From: JBKBRC01 sp046292345
Lineage (GTDB): Bacteria; Bacteroidota; Rhodothermia; Rhodothermales; Rubricoccaceae
Direction: 5' to 3'
Length of the DNA: 64,000 bases
Assembly (NCBI GenBank): GCA_046292345.1
Contig: JBKBRC010000007.1
Span: 1-64,000, forward strand
Shown here: positions 1-7,916 of the stretch, in pieces
Position numbering within the stretch: position 1 is the stretch's first letter
Layout of the letters: every line of letters begins with the position of its first letter
Translations under genes and position numbers: made by a program
The notes under the pieces: generated by a model
Told to the model about the DNA's origin: nothing
Seen by the model: only the letters and a program-made list of their open reading frames with translations
Database searches by the model: none

Positions 1-2
1 CG

Positions 3-1169
3 CCCGGCGCCGCGCGCCGCGCCGCCGCGCTCGGCGTCGCCCCGGCGGGCCCAGGCGGGGCGGCGCGCGTGCTGCGGCGCGCGCGGCTGCACCCGCTCCC
101 GGCCGGGCTGACCGGCCTCGTGCCGGGCCGCCTCGGGCCGCTGCTGCGCTCGCCCGCGCTGCCGCTCGGGGCGCGGCTGCGCGCCGCCGCCGAGCCGCTC
201 GTGCGCGCCCGCCGCGCCGACGCCGACGAAAGCCTCGAGGCGTTCGCCGTGCGCCGCTTCGGACGGGGCGCGTGGACGGGGCTCATCGAGCCGCTGCTCG
301 GCGGGCTCTACGGCGCAGACGACGGGCCGATCTCGCTCCGCGCCACGCTTCCGCACCTGCACGCCGCCGAGCGTGCCGGGCCGCTGCTACGCCTCGCGTC
401 AGGGCCCGGCGCTGCGCCCGCCCCGGGCGGCTCGCCCTTCCGCCGCCCCGTCGGGGGGATGCAGGCGCTCACTGACGCGCTCGAAGCCGAGCTGGTCCGC
501 CTCGGCGTCTGCATCGAGCGCGACACGGCCGCGACGCGTCTGGCGGACCGCGGCACGTGCTACATCGCCGAGACGAGCACGAACGCGCTTTTCGAGGCCG
601 AGGCAGTCGTCGTCGCGCTGCCTGCCCCGGCAGCGGCCCGGCTGCTCGCGGCGCTCGATCCGGCGTTTGCCGGGCCGCTCGGGGCCGTCCCGATGGGCTC
701 TGCCACGGCCGTCGTGATCGGCCTGCCCGGAGCGAGCCCGGAGGGCCTCTCGGGCTGGCTCGTGCCGCGGGCGGAGGCGGGGGCGGTGCAGGCCGTCACG
801 GTCCTCTCGGCCAAGCATCCGGGTGCGGCCCCCGAGGGGCACGTGCTGGCGCGCCTCTTCCTGCGTCCCGGCTTCGCTGCGCAGGCCGACGACGCGGCCG
901 CGCGGGCGGCCGCCCGCGAGCACCTCGCCCGCGTGCTCGGGCTCGGCGCCGAGCCGGTCTTTGCGGCCGTGCACCGCTGGGCCGGGGTGCTGCCGCGCTA
1001 CACGCTCGGCCATCCCGAGCGGCTCGCGGCGCTCGAGGCGGCGCGCGCGCGCCACCCCCGCCTCGTACTTACCGGCGCGTCGCTGCGCGGCGTCGGCCTG
1101 CCCGACGTCGTCGCCGATGCCGAGGCCGCTGCCGGCTTCCTCCTTCCTCCCTCCGCTCCCTCCGCATGA
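3..1169 (+). CDS. hemY: protoporphyrinogen oxidase, 5' end outside the window
   Basis: C-terminal 388 codons of the flavoenzyme that oxidises protoporphyrinogen IX to protoporphyrin IX late in haem synthesis (also called hemG or cgoX). The frame is open to the left edge, so the N-terminal FAD-binding motif is not visible. Family features seen are LHPLPAGLTGLVP, DESLEAFAVRRFGR, the segment IEPLLGGLYG, and the C-terminal FAD-contact stretch GVGLPDVVADAEAAA. A GTG at 69 could be mistaken for the start but would cut into conserved sequence. The stop overlaps the hemL start in an ATGA, which indicates translational coupling in a haem operon. The family assignment is strong; which end product the cell makes is not shown. 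Confidence 0.9.
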   Translation, partial: PGAARRAAALGVAPAGPGGAARVLRRARLHPLPAGLTGLVPGRLGPLLRSPALPLGARLRAAAEPLVRARRADADESLEAFAVRRFGRGAWTGLIEPLLGGLYGADDGPISLRATLPHLHAAERAGPLLRLASGPGAAPAPGGSPFRRPVGGMQALTDALEAELVRLGVCIERDTAATRLADRGTCYIAETSTNALFEAEAVVVALPAPAAARLLAALDPAFAGPLGAVPMGSATAVVIGLPGASPEGLSGWLVPRAEAGAVQAVTVLSAKHPGAAPEGHVLARLFLRPGFAAQADDAAARAAAREHLARVLGLGAEPVFAAVHRWAGVLPRYTLGHPERLAALEAARARHPRLVLTGASLRGVGLPDVVADAEAAAGFLLPPSAPSA

Positions 1170-2449
1170 CGACCGACCGCTCCGCCCGCTACTTCGCCGA
1201 CGCGCAGACGCTCATGCCCGGCGGCGTCTCGTCGCCCGTGCGCGCCTTCAAGGCCGTCGGCGGCACGCCCCGGTTCATCGCCCGCGGCGAGGGGCCCTAC
1301 CTCGTCGACGTGGACGGGCACCGCTACGTGGACTACGTGCTCTCGTTCGGGCCGCTCCTGCTCGGGCATGCGCACCCGGCCGTGACGGCGGCGATCGCGG
1401 CGCAGGCCGCGCGCGGCACCAGCTTCGGCGCGCCGAGCCCGCTCGAGGTCGAGCTCGCCCGGCTCATCCAGACGCGCTACCCCTCGATGGAGCGGCTGCG
1501 CTTCGTCAACTCGGGCACCGAGGGCGCGATGAGCGCCGTTCGCGCCGCGCGCGCGTTCACCGGGCGGGCGAAGATCGTCAAGTTCGACGGGCACTACCAC
1601 GGCCACGCGGATCTGCTGCTTGCGCGGGCGGGCAGCGGCGTGGCCACGCTCGGCTTGCCCGACTCGCCCGGCGTGCCGCCCGCCGTCACGGCCGACACGC
1701 TCGTCGTCCCGTTCAACGACGTCGAGGCTATCGAGGCCGTGTTCGCCCACGAGGGCGAGCGGATCGCCGCCGTTCTCGCCGAGCCGATCACGGGCAACAT
1801 GGGACTCGTCCGCCCGCGGGAGGGCTTCCTCGAGCGGCTGCGCGCGCTGACCGCGGCGCACGGCGCGCTGCTCGTCTTCGACGAAGTCATGGTCGGTTTC
1901 CGCGTCCATCCCGGCGGGGCGCAGGCGCTGCTCGGCGTCACGCCCGACCTGACGATCCTCGGCAAAGTGATCGGCGGAGGGCTGCCCGTAGGTGCGTACG
2001 GCGGGCGCGAGGACGTGATGGCGCTCGTCGCGCCCGAAGGGCCCGTCTACCAGGCGGGCACGCTCTCGGGCAATCCGCTCGCGATGGCCGCCGGGCTGGC
2101 CCTCCTGCGCGAGGCCGCCGAGCCGGGCGTCTGGCAGGCTGCTGCCGAGGCCGCGCAGGCTACCGCCGAAGCCCTCGCCGAGGCGGCCTGCGCCGCCGGC
2201 GTCCCGGTGCAGGCCGATGCCGTCGGCGCGATGTTCGGCTTCTACCTGACCGACACCCCGGTATACGACTACGAGAGCGCCTCGCGGACCGACCGCAGGG
2301 CGTTTGCCCGCCTTCACGGGTTGCTGCTCGAGGAAGGCGTCTACCTGCCGCCGTCGCCGTTCGAGGCGTGCTTCACGTCGAGCGCGCACACGCCCGACGT
2401 GGTGGCCGAGGCCGCGGGTGCGTTCCGGAGGGCGTTTGCGCGGCTGTAG
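1166..2449 (+). CDS. hemL: glutamate-1-semialdehyde 2,1-aminomutase
   Basis: Pyridoxal-phosphate enzyme that converts glutamate-1-semialdehyde to 5-aminolevulinate, the entry to haem by the C5 route. It is 427 aa, the usual family length. Visible motifs are LMPGGVSSPVRAF at the N-terminus, FVNSGTEGAMSAVRAAR (cofactor phosphate site), KFDGHYHGHAD, VFDEVMVGFR, and the PLP lysine near residue 267 in LGKVIGGGLPVGAYGG. The ATG at 1166 overlaps the stop of the preceding protoporphyrinogen oxidase gene, so two haem enzymes are coupled. The stop codon lies inside the first copy of a 15-bp tandem repeat (2438-2481), so the C-terminal residues come from repeat DNA. Confidence 0.97.
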   Translation: MTTDRSARYFADAQTLMPGGVSSPVRAFKAVGGTPRFIARGEGPYLVDVDGHRYVDYVLSFGPLLLGHAHPAVTAAIAAQAARGTSFGAPSPLEVELARLIQTRYPSMERLRFVNSGTEGAMSAVRAARAFTGRAKIVKFDGHYHGHADLLLARAGSGVATLGLPDSPGVPPAVTADTLVVPFNDVEAIEAVFAHEGERIAAVLAEPITGNMGLVRPREGFLERLRALTAAHGALLVFDEVMVGFRVHPGGAQALLGVTPDLTILGKVIGGGLPVGAYGGREDVMALVAPEGPVYQAGTLSGNPLAMAAGLALLREAAEPGVWQAAAEAAQATAEALAEAACAAGVPVQADAVGAMFGFYLTDTPVYDYESASRTDRRAFARLHGLLLEEGVYLPPSPFEACFTSSAHTPDVVAEAAGAFRRAFARL

Positions 2450-2481
2450 CCTGCGCGGCTGTAGCCTGCGCGGCTGTCGCC
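2438..2481. repeat. 15-bp tandem repeat across the hemL stop codon
   Basis: Unit gcgcggctgtagcct, two perfect copies (2438-2452, 2453-2467) and a third imperfect 14-base copy ending at 2481. The TAG in the first copy is the hemL stop, and the second copy repeats it in frame. Confidence 0.9.
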
Positions 2482-2528
2482 AGAGGGCCACGCCCGAAGC
2501 GTGCGGCAGCGCGCCTGGTTGAGCGCGC

Positions 2529-2804
2529 CTAGTTGGAGGCGGCGCGGTCGGAGCCGGCACGCGGGCGAGCGTCCGGGCGCGTGTCGTCCCGGCCGGTCGG
2601 CTGCGTCATGTCGTCCCGGTCGACGGCGTTGGCGGCGTCGGCGTGGTCGCCCTGGGAGAAGTCTTCCATGCCGTCGTAAGCCTGCGCCGTGCCGCCGTAG
2701 TGCATCGCGCCCCCCTCGCCGGGCGGCAGGTCAATGGGCGTAGCGTCGGTAGCGTGCGGGGCCTGCTCGGCGTCGGGGCGGGGGGTGGCGTCGGGGTCGG
2801 ACAT
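2529..2804 (-). CDS. small acidic hypothetical protein
   Basis: A 91-aa frame from ATG at 2804, convergent with hemL. The product is hydrophilic, rich in Asp, Ala, Pro and Arg, with no signal peptide, membrane segment or cysteine. The middle part (MHYGGTAQAYDGMEDFSQ) is less repetitive than the flanks and looks like real protein. I do not recognise a family. No clear ribosome binding site is seen, which is not decisive here because most start sites in this window lack one. It fills an otherwise empty stretch, but a chance frame in GC-rich DNA remains possible. Confidence 0.45.
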   Translation of the reverse strand: MSDPDATPRPDAEQAPHATDATPIDLPPGEGGAMHYGGTAQAYDGMEDFSQGDHADAANAVDRDDMTQPTGRDDTRPDARPRAGSDRAASN

Positions 2805-2843
2805 GGCGTCGGAGGGGTGGGGCGTGGCGTCGGAGGGGTGGGG
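2804..2843. repeat. 21-bp direct repeat, about two copies
   Basis: Unit starting tggcgtcggaggggtgggg at 2804 and again at 2825, a 21-bp period, with a looser copy just to the left. It lies directly upstream of the start of the small acidic protein and in the leader region of dnaG. No promoter was recognised in 2805-2979. Confidence 0.75.
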
Positions 2844-2979
2844 TGAGCGTGAACGGGCCGACCCTGCCCGGGGGTTCCGCAGGAGGCCGGCTCAGGACCG
2901 CCGGCGCATGAAGGATTCCGCACCCGCGCCGGCGCGTCCGGCGGGGCGTTAACCTAGCGTGCTGCCTGCCTCGCGCCCC

Positions 2980-4929
2980 ATGCCCGCCATCCCGGACGAG
3001 ACGATCGACGCCGTGCGCGCCGCGTCCGACCTCGTGGACGTCGTCGGGGAACGTGTGCGCCTGCGCAAGCAGGGAGCCCGGTTCGTGGGGCTCTGCCCGT
3101 TCCACAACGAGAAGACGCCCTCGTTCTCGGTCGATCCCCGGCAGGGCCTGTTCTACTGCTTCGGCTGCCGCAAGGGCGGCGACGTGTTCAAGTTCGTCGA
3201 GGAGATCGAAGGCGTGGGCTTCCTCGACGCGGTGCGCCTGCTCGCCGACCGCGCGGGGATCGCTCTGGCAGAGGAGGGGGCGGCGCCCGGCGCGGACCGC
3301 CGCGAGACGATGCATGCCGCGCTCCGCTTTGCGGCGCGGTTCTACTTCGCGCAGCTCTCCGAGGAGCGTGGGCGGCGCGGCGTGGCCTACATCCGCGAGC
3401 GCGGCTTCTCGCGCGAGGTCGTGCGCGCCTTCGGCATCGGCTACGCGCCCGCCATGTGGGATGCGCTGCTGCGCGCGGCTACCGGGGCCGGCTTCAGCGA
3501 GGACGTGCTCGAGGCCGTCGGGCTCGTCAAGCCGCGTGCCTCGGGCGGCGGCTCCTACGACGTGTTCCGCGACCGGCTGATGTTCCCTATCCTCTCGCCC
3601 GTTGGCAAGGTGCTCGGCTTCGGCGGGCGCATCCTGCCGGACTCGCCGACGGCCTCTGCAGACTACACGCCGGCCAAGTACATCAACACGGCCGAGACCG
3701 AGGTCTACCGCAAGTCGGAGGTGCTCTACGGCCTCAAGCAGGCCCGCGCGGCCATCCGGGCCGCCGAGGAGGCGCTCCTCGTCGAGGGCTATGCCGACGT
3801 CGTCTCGCTTCACCAGGCCGGCCTCCCAACGGCCGTCGCGGCCAGCGGGACCGCGCTCACGCCGCAGCAGACCCGCCTGCTTGCCACGTATGCCCGCACC
3901 GTCGTGCTGCTCTACGACGCCGACGGCGCCGGGCAGAGCGCCGCCCGCCGCGGCATCGACGTGGCGCTCGAGGCCGGCCTCTCGCCCTACACCGTCACCC
4001 TGCCCGACGGCGCCGACCCCGACGCGTTCGCGCGGCAGTTCGGCGGCGAGGCGCTCGCGCGCCTGCTGAAGGCGGAGCGGCAGGACTTCGTGCAGTTCCT
4101 GGTCATGCACGCGCGCCGTGCCGGGCGTATGGACGCGCCCGAGTCGCGCAGCGCCGTCGTGCACGAGGTCGTGGCCGCCATCGCGCGCGTGCGCGACCCT
4201 ATCCTGGCCGGCGAGTACGTTCGCCGCGCCGCCGACGAGCTCGGCGAGTACGAGTCCGACCTGCGGCGGCTGCTCGAGGAGCAGACGCGCGGCGGGCAGC
4301 GCGCAGCGCGGCGCGGGGCGACGCCTGCCCCCTCGCCCCCGGCCCCGAGGTCTCCCGAGGGCCCGGCCGTTCGCGGCGCCTCCCACGAGCAGGCAGCCCC
4401 CGAAGGCATGGCCGCGCCGCCGGCGGCGCGCACGCCGGCCATGCGTCCCGAGGAGGCGCAGCTGCTGCGCCTGATGCTCCGCCACGGGGCGCCGCTCGTG
4501 GAGTTCGTGCTGACGCGGATGGGGCTCGAAGAGTTTTCCGAGGGGCCCGCGCGCGACATGGTCGCGCTGCTTCTGGCTGACTACGAGGCCGGAGTCGCCG
4601 GCGCGGAGCCCTTCACGCGCGGCACGCACGGCGCGGCCATGCAGGCGCTCGCGGCAGCCATCCTCGCCGAGCGCTATGAACCCTCGGAGGGCTACCAGGC
4701 CCGCGGGATGAAGCAGCCTGCGCCGGCCAACCCGCAAGACGACGCCACGAGCGCCATGCGTCTGCTCAAACTCGACCGGGTCGACGAGGCCATCGAGGAC
4801 GTCAAACGGCAGGTCTACGAGGCCGAGCGTGCCGGACGCGACCTCACCGCGCTGCAGCAGCGGATCCTCTCGCTCCACGGCGTGCGGAGACAAATCGTCT
4901 CTGGCGAGTTCCTGAACTGGGGAGCATGA
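2980..4929 (+). CDS. dnaG: DNA primase
   Basis: Makes RNA primers for Okazaki fragments at the replication fork. With the ATG at 2980 the protein is 649 aa and begins MPAIPDETIDAVRAASDLVD, matching the usual primase N-terminus; a GTG 21 bases upstream is in frame but less likely. The CHC2 zinc finger is complete (CPFH near residue 39, CFGC near 60-63). The Toprim domain carries EGYADV near 268 and DADGAG near 312. A Pro/Ala-rich linker (about residues 440-490) leads to the C-terminal helicase-interaction domain, ending around GVRRQIVSGEFLNWGA. Its stop overlaps an in-frame upstream ATG of ppk1, but the ppk1 start used here is 84 bases downstream. Confidence 0.96.
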   Translation: MPAIPDETIDAVRAASDLVDVVGERVRLRKQGARFVGLCPFHNEKTPSFSVDPRQGLFYCFGCRKGGDVFKFVEEIEGVGFLDAVRLLADRAGIALAEEGAAPGADRRETMHAALRFAARFYFAQLSEERGRRGVAYIRERGFSREVVRAFGIGYAPAMWDALLRAATGAGFSEDVLEAVGLVKPRASGGGSYDVFRDRLMFPILSPVGKVLGFGGRILPDSPTASADYTPAKYINTAETEVYRKSEVLYGLKQARAAIRAAEEALLVEGYADVVSLHQAGLPTAVAASGTALTPQQTRLLATYARTVVLLYDADGAGQSAARRGIDVALEAGLSPYTVTLPDGADPDAFARQFGGEALARLLKAERQDFVQFLVMHARRAGRMDAPESRSAVVHEVVAAIARVRDPILAGEYVRRAADELGEYESDLRRLLEEQTRGGQRAARRGATPAPSPPAPRSPEGPAVRGASHEQAAPEGMAAPPAARTPAMRPEEAQLLRLMLRHGAPLVEFVLTRMGLEEFSEGPARDMVALLLADYEAGVAGAEPFTRGTHGAAMQALAAAILAERYEPSEGYQARGMKQPAPANPQDDATSAMRLLKLDRVDEAIEDVKRQVYEAERAGRDLTALQQRILSLHGVRRQIVSGEFLNWGA

Positions 4930-5012
4930 GCCCTGGCTGCCGGTATCCCATCCCCCTGAGCCCGCGCGCTCCTTCGTCCAGATCTTACGTCCAACACCGA
5001 CGGCCCCACGGT

Positions 5013-7337
5013 ATGCCCCCCCATCCCGACGCCTCTCTCGAACGCTCGCCTGCCAACGGCACCCCAGCCGCGGACGCTCCGGCCGCGGACGCTCCGGCCG
5101 CGGACGCTCCGGCCGCGGACGCTCCGGCGAGCGAAGCCGCGCCGCAGCTTGCGAGCGAACACGAGGCGGCCCGACGCGCCTTCGAGACGTTGCCGCGCGC
5201 GGTCGTGCCGCAGCCGCTCCCGAACAGGCCACCCGAGGACGTGCCTCTCGACCACCCGGCGCTCTATTTCAACCGCGAGCTTTCGTGGCTGGACTTCAAC
5301 TGGCGCGTCCTGGCGCAGGCCCTCGATCCGCGCACGCCGCTCGTCGAGCGCGTCCGCTTCGCCGGCATCACGGCCAACAACCTCGACGAGTTCTACCGCA
5401 AGCGTGTCGGCGGGCTCAAGCGGCAGCTCGCGGCCGAGGTGCGCGCGCTCTCACCCGACGGGCGCACGCCGCGTGCGCAGCTCGAGCTCTCGCTGGCCGC
5501 CGCGCGCGCGCAGCACGAGCGCCTGTGCCAGATCTGGGAACACGACCTGCGTCCGGCGCTGGCTGAGAAAGACGCCGGCGTACTGGCCTACCGGGACCTC
5601 CCCGACGAGGCCCGGGCTCAGCTGGCGGCGCACTTCGCCACGGCCGTCTTCCCCATCCTGACCCCGCTGGCCGTCGACCCCGGCCATCCGTTCCCGTTCC
5701 TGTCCAACCTCTCGCTCTCGCTCGCGTTCGTGCTGCGCCACCCCACGCGGGGCACGGAGCACTTCGCGCGGCTCAAGGTGCCCACGGCGCGCGGACGCTG
5801 GGTGCCCGTGCCGGGCCAGAGGAGGCAGTTCGTGCCGCTCGAGGAGCTGATCCGCCACAACGCGCGCGCGCTTTTCAAAGGCATGGAGGTGGAGGGCGTC
5901 TACGCGTTCCGCGTGACGCGCAACGCGGACATCGAGCGCAACGAGGAGGAGGCCGAGGACCTGCTCGCCATGATCTCGGAGGAGCTCCGCGAGCGCCGCT
6001 TTGCCGAGGTGGTGCGTCTGGAGGTGGAGGCGACCACGCCGCCGCGCGTGCGCACGCTGCTGCGCCGCGAACTGGCGCTCGAGCCCGAGGACGTCGTGGA
6101 GGTGGAGGGCCTGCTCGACCTCTCGGGCCTGATGGCCCTCGCCGACAAGCTCAACCTGCCCGAGCACGCCTACCGCCCCTGGGAGCCCGTCGTGCCGATC
6201 CCGCTGCGTCACCTCGCCGAGCGGGACGAGAGCCCGGACATCTTCTCGGCCATCCGCCGCGGCGACATCCTCGTCCACCATCCGTTCGAGTCGTTCGCGG
6301 CCAGCACGCAGCGCTTCATCGAGGAGGCCGCCGACGACCCGCACGTGCTGGCCATCAAGCTGACGCTCTACCGCACGAGCCGCAACAGCCCCATCGTGCG
6401 CGCGCTCAGCCGCGCCGCCGAGCAGGGCAAGCAGGTCGCGGCGCTGATCGAGGTCAAGGCGCGCTTCGACGAGGAGAACAACATCGAGTGGGCGCAGCAG
6501 CTCGAGCGCGCCGGGGCGCACGTCGCCTACGGCCTCGTCGGGCTCAAGACGCACTCCAAGACGACGCTCGTCGTGCGGCAGGAGGGCGAGACGTTGCGCA
6601 CGTACGCGCACATCGGGACGGGCAACTACAACCCGACCACGGCCCGCTTCTACACCGACATCGGCCTGCTCACGTGCCGAGAGGACATCGGCACCGACCT
6701 CGTGAACCTGTTCCACTTCCTGACCGGCTACGCGCCGGAGCAGGAGTACCGCACGCTGCTCGTGGCCCCGCGCGACCTGCGGCGGCGCTTCGTCGAGATG
6801 ATCCGCCGCGAAGCCGAGCACGCGCAGCGCGGCCGCACGGGGCGCATCGTGGCCAAGATGAACTCCCTCGACGACCCCGAGATCATCGCTGAGCTGTACC
6901 GGGCCAGCCAGGCCGGCGTCTCGGCAGACCTGATCGTGCGCGGGCACTGCCGCCTGCGGCCCGGGCTGCCCGGCTTCTCGGAGCACATCCGCGTCCGCTC
7001 CATCGTCGGCCGCTTTCTCGAGCACAGCCGCATCTTCTACTTCCACAACGACGGCGCGCCGGAGATCTCGATCGGCTCGGCCGACTGGATGCGCCGCAAC
7101 CTCGACGAGCGCGTCGAGGTGGTGCTGCCGATCGAAGACGCGGAGGCGCAGGGCCGCCTGCTGCGCACGCTCGCGTTCTGCCTCGAGGACAACCGGCAGG
7201 CATGGGACCTCGGCCCCGACGGGCGCTACCGCCCGGCGTTTCCCGCTCCGGGCGAGCCCGTGCGCGCGCTGCAGGACACGCTCATGGAGCGCACGCGCCT
7301 CCGCACGGAGCAGGACGACGCCGCCTGGACGTTCTGA
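5013..7337 (+). CDS. ppk1: polyphosphate kinase 1
   Basis: Reversibly transfers the gamma-phosphate of ATP to inorganic polyphosphate. From ATG 5013 it is 774 aa, longer than the usual 690-720 because of an N-terminal tail of about 75 residues that contains (AADAP)x4 encoded by a 15-bp repeat. The core starts at ALYFNRELSWLDFNWRVL. The autophosphorylated histidine is in HIGTGNYNPTTARFY (about residue 533), and the second catalytic histidine is in FYFHNDGAPE (about 678), followed by SADWMRRNLDERVEV. An in-frame ATG at 4926 overlaps the dnaG stop and would add 29 residues of non-conserved sequence; I prefer 5013. All catalytic features are present, so an active enzyme is expected. Confidence 0.95.
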   Translation: MPPHPDASLERSPANGTPAADAPAADAPAADAPAADAPASEAAPQLASEHEAARRAFETLPRAVVPQPLPNRPPEDVPLDHPALYFNRELSWLDFNWRVLAQALDPRTPLVERVRFAGITANNLDEFYRKRVGGLKRQLAAEVRALSPDGRTPRAQLELSLAAARAQHERLCQIWEHDLRPALAEKDAGVLAYRDLPDEARAQLAAHFATAVFPILTPLAVDPGHPFPFLSNLSLSLAFVLRHPTRGTEHFARLKVPTARGRWVPVPGQRRQFVPLEELIRHNARALFKGMEVEGVYAFRVTRNADIERNEEEAEDLLAMISEELRERRFAEVVRLEVEATTPPRVRTLLRRELALEPEDVVEVEGLLDLSGLMALADKLNLPEHAYRPWEPVVPIPLRHLAERDESPDIFSAIRRGDILVHHPFESFAASTQRFIEEAADDPHVLAIKLTLYRTSRNSPIVRALSRAAEQGKQVAALIEVKARFDEENNIEWAQQLERAGAHVAYGLVGLKTHSKTTLVVRQEGETLRTYAHIGTGNYNPTTARFYTDIGLLTCREDIGTDLVNLFHFLTGYAPEQEYRTLLVAPRDLRRRFVEMIRREAEHAQRGRTGRIVAKMNSLDDPEIIAELYRASQAGVSADLIVRGHCRLRPGLPGFSEHIRVRSIVGRFLEHSRIFYFHNDGAPEISIGSADWMRRNLDERVEVVLPIEDAEAQGRLLRTLAFCLEDNRQAWDLGPDGRYRPAFPAPGEPVRALQDTLMERTRLRTEQDDAAWTF
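5067..5126. repeat. 15-bp tandem repeat, 4 perfect copies, in ppk1
   Basis: Unit gccgcggacgctccg, four identical copies in frame. They encode the AADAP repeats in the N-terminal tail of polyphosphate kinase, ahead of the conserved core. Confidence 0.95.
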
Positions 7338-7389
7338 CGCTACCCGGTCTTCCATCACCCGACCCTCCGACGACTTTTCCCCCGAGCTT

Positions 7390-7860
7390 ATGCGCCGTCT
7401 CGTGTTCTTCCTCGTCCTCGTCCTTGCCGCCTGTGCCACCGAGGCGCCGCCCGAGGGGCCAGACCAGGCCGCCGTGTTCGCGGAGACCGTGGACGTGGAG
7501 CTCGTCGTGCCGGCCGTGCGCAACGGCATGCGCTTCGCCGTCGAGGAGGTCGCAGCGCCGGCCGGCGCGCGCGTGCGCCTCGTGATGGACAACACGGCCA
7601 CGACGAGCCCGGCCATGGTGCACAACATCGTCGTCGTGCAAGACGAGAGCTCGGTGGAACGCGTCGGGCGCGCGGCGGCGGGCGCGCCCGGCTTCGTGCC
7701 GGACGATCCGGCCGTGCGCGTCTACACGCCGCTGGCCGGGCCGGGCCAGCGCACGGCCGTCGTCTTCACGATGCCGCCGCCCGGGCGCTACCCGTTCATC
7801 TGCACCTACCCCGGGCACTACCAGCTGATGCAGGGCACCCTCGTCTCGACGCCCAGCTGA
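7390..7860 (+). CDS. auracyanin/azurin-like copper lipoprotein
   Basis: Predicted exported blue-copper electron carrier of 156 aa. The N-terminus MRRLVFFLVLVLAACATEA is a lipoprotein signal peptide with lipobox LAAC, so the mature protein should be membrane-anchored. The cupredoxin domain carries all four type-1 copper ligands: His78 in SPAMVHNIVVVQ, then Cys138, His143 and Met147 in CTYPGHYQLM. The spacing C-x4-H-x3-M is typical of azurin, plastocyanin and auracyanin. It would shuttle electrons between membrane complexes or serve an oxidase; the partner is not encoded nearby. It follows ppk1 after about 50 bases and is convergent with the next gene. Confidence 0.9.
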   Translation: MRRLVFFLVLVLAACATEAPPEGPDQAAVFAETVDVELVVPAVRNGMRFAVEEVAAPAGARVRLVMDNTATTSPAMVHNIVVVQDESSVERVGRAAAGAPGFVPDDPAVRVYTPLAGPGQRTAVVFTMPPPGRYPFICTYPGHYQLMQGTLVSTPS

Positions 7861-7889
7861 CGCTCCGGCCTAGCACGCGTCTGGGAGAT

Positions 7890-7907
7890 CCGGGCCGTCC
7901 GGCCCGG
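7890..7907. terminator. GC hairpin between convergent genes
   Basis: CCGGGCC and GGCCCGG arms face each other across a 4-base loop, 30 bases after the copper lipoprotein stop and before the stop of the convergent beta-helix gene. There is no T-run, so its role as a terminator is inferred from position. Confidence 0.35.
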
Positions 7908-7916
7908 GCCGGGGCG

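Noticed and set aside
4926..5012. Earlier ppk1 start overlapping the dnaG stop (ATGA)
   Set aside because: The 29 added residues are not conserved; the ATG at 5013 fits the family better, although the overlap cannot be fully excluded.
2731..5232. Long open frame on the minus strand (over 800 codons) opposite dnaG
   Set aside because: Antisense shadow of a well-conserved gene in GC-rich DNA; the translation has no domain and is rich in Arg, Ala, His and Gly.
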